Shown here in pieces: positions 5,912 to 6,007 of a stretch of DNA of 6,007 nt. A model generated the notes under the pieces. The model was given only the letters and a program-made list of their open reading frames with translations. It ran no database searches and had not been told where the DNA came from. How positions within the stretch are numbered: the first letter of the stretch is position 1; the number at the start of each line of letters is the position of its first letter. Source of the stretch: Oscillospiraceae bacterium UBA3851 (GTDB lineage: Bacteria > Bacillota > Clostridia > Oscillospirales > Oscillospiraceae); contig DGHJ01000052.1 of NCBI GenBank assembly GCA_002392625.1, positions 1,454-7,460 on the forward strand, written 5' to 3'. A program made the position numbers and the translations under genes.

Positions 5912-6007
5912 GCGCAAGTGAATCAGACAGTCGCGGGGGTAAGGCGAAAGCCTGCCCATGAGGAAAGTCCGGGCTCCACAGGGCAAGGATAACGGGTAAC
6001 GCCCGCC
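5912..6007 (+). ncRNA. rnpB: RNase P RNA (5' part; 3' end outside window)
   Basis: The catalytic RNA of ribonuclease P, which removes the 5' leader from precursor tRNAs. Diagnostic conserved blocks are AATCAGACAGTCGC (5921-5934), near identical to the P2-region strand of E. coli M1 RNA (CCAGACAGTCGC), then GAGGAAAGTCCGGGCTCC (5960-5977), the P4/J3-4 core, and GGATAACGGGTAACGCCCG (5987-6005), the start of the specificity domain. A compact hairpin sits between the first two blocks, with GGC (5943-5945) and GCC (5950-5952) closing a GAAA tetraloop, extended by GGG/CCC at the base (5937-5939, 5955-5957); it occupies the P3 position. Bacterial type A RNAs are usually 350-400 nt, so about three quarters is missing. 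The 5' end is inferred from the promoter and may be off by a few bases. Type A is favoured but cannot be proved from this part alone. Confidence 0.95.

Noticed and set aside
1..6007. Search for a novel defence, mobile or biosynthetic system
   Set aside because: Every coding stretch is a known core family. No transposase, integrase, direct-repeat array, toxin-antitoxin pair or unexplained gap longer than about 130 bases was found.

Overview
The window looks like chromosomal DNA from a GC-rich, spore-forming member of the Firmicutes (Bacillota). A gut Clostridia/Oscillospirales-type organism fits best. The reasons are the sporulation gene yunB, the strong Shine-Dalgarno sites, the clostridial-style CoaX and MurD motifs, and a long (XF0274-like) phosphofructokinase with Lys in front of the TIDND motif. 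The taxonomic placement is inference; no database search was possible.

Layout from left to right. Positions 1-818 (+) hold the C-terminal two thirds of a phosphofructokinase, probably pyrophosphate-dependent. A strong hairpin at 834-866 separates it from a convergent gene and probably terminates transcription in both directions. From 5783 back to 871, four genes lie on the minus strand and are probably co-transcribed in the order murD, yunB, ligA, coaX. Upstream of murD is a short divergent control region (5784-5911) with two well-formed sigma-A type promoters back to back. One drives murD leftward. The other drives rnpB (RNase P RNA) rightward, and only the first ~96 nt of rnpB are inside the window.

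The minus-strand cluster mixes functions: peptidoglycan precursor synthesis (murD), mother-cell spore formation (yunB), DNA replication and repair (ligA) and coenzyme A synthesis (coaX). Junctions are tight (4 to 44 nt) and no internal terminator was seen, so a single transcript from the murD promoter is the simplest model. A weak candidate sigma-E promoter at the murD/yunB junction could give yunB its own sporulation-specific transcription.

All five protein genes are recognisable core families with intact reading frames. I saw no mobile element, CRISPR array, tRNA, phage gene or defence gene, and no convincing undescribed system. The points worth a second look are regulatory (the divergent promoters, a perfect palindrome in the murD leader, the possible sigma-E promoter) and a few motif substitutions in CoaX, MurD and the phosphofructokinase. 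No stretch longer than about 130 bases lacks a gene.
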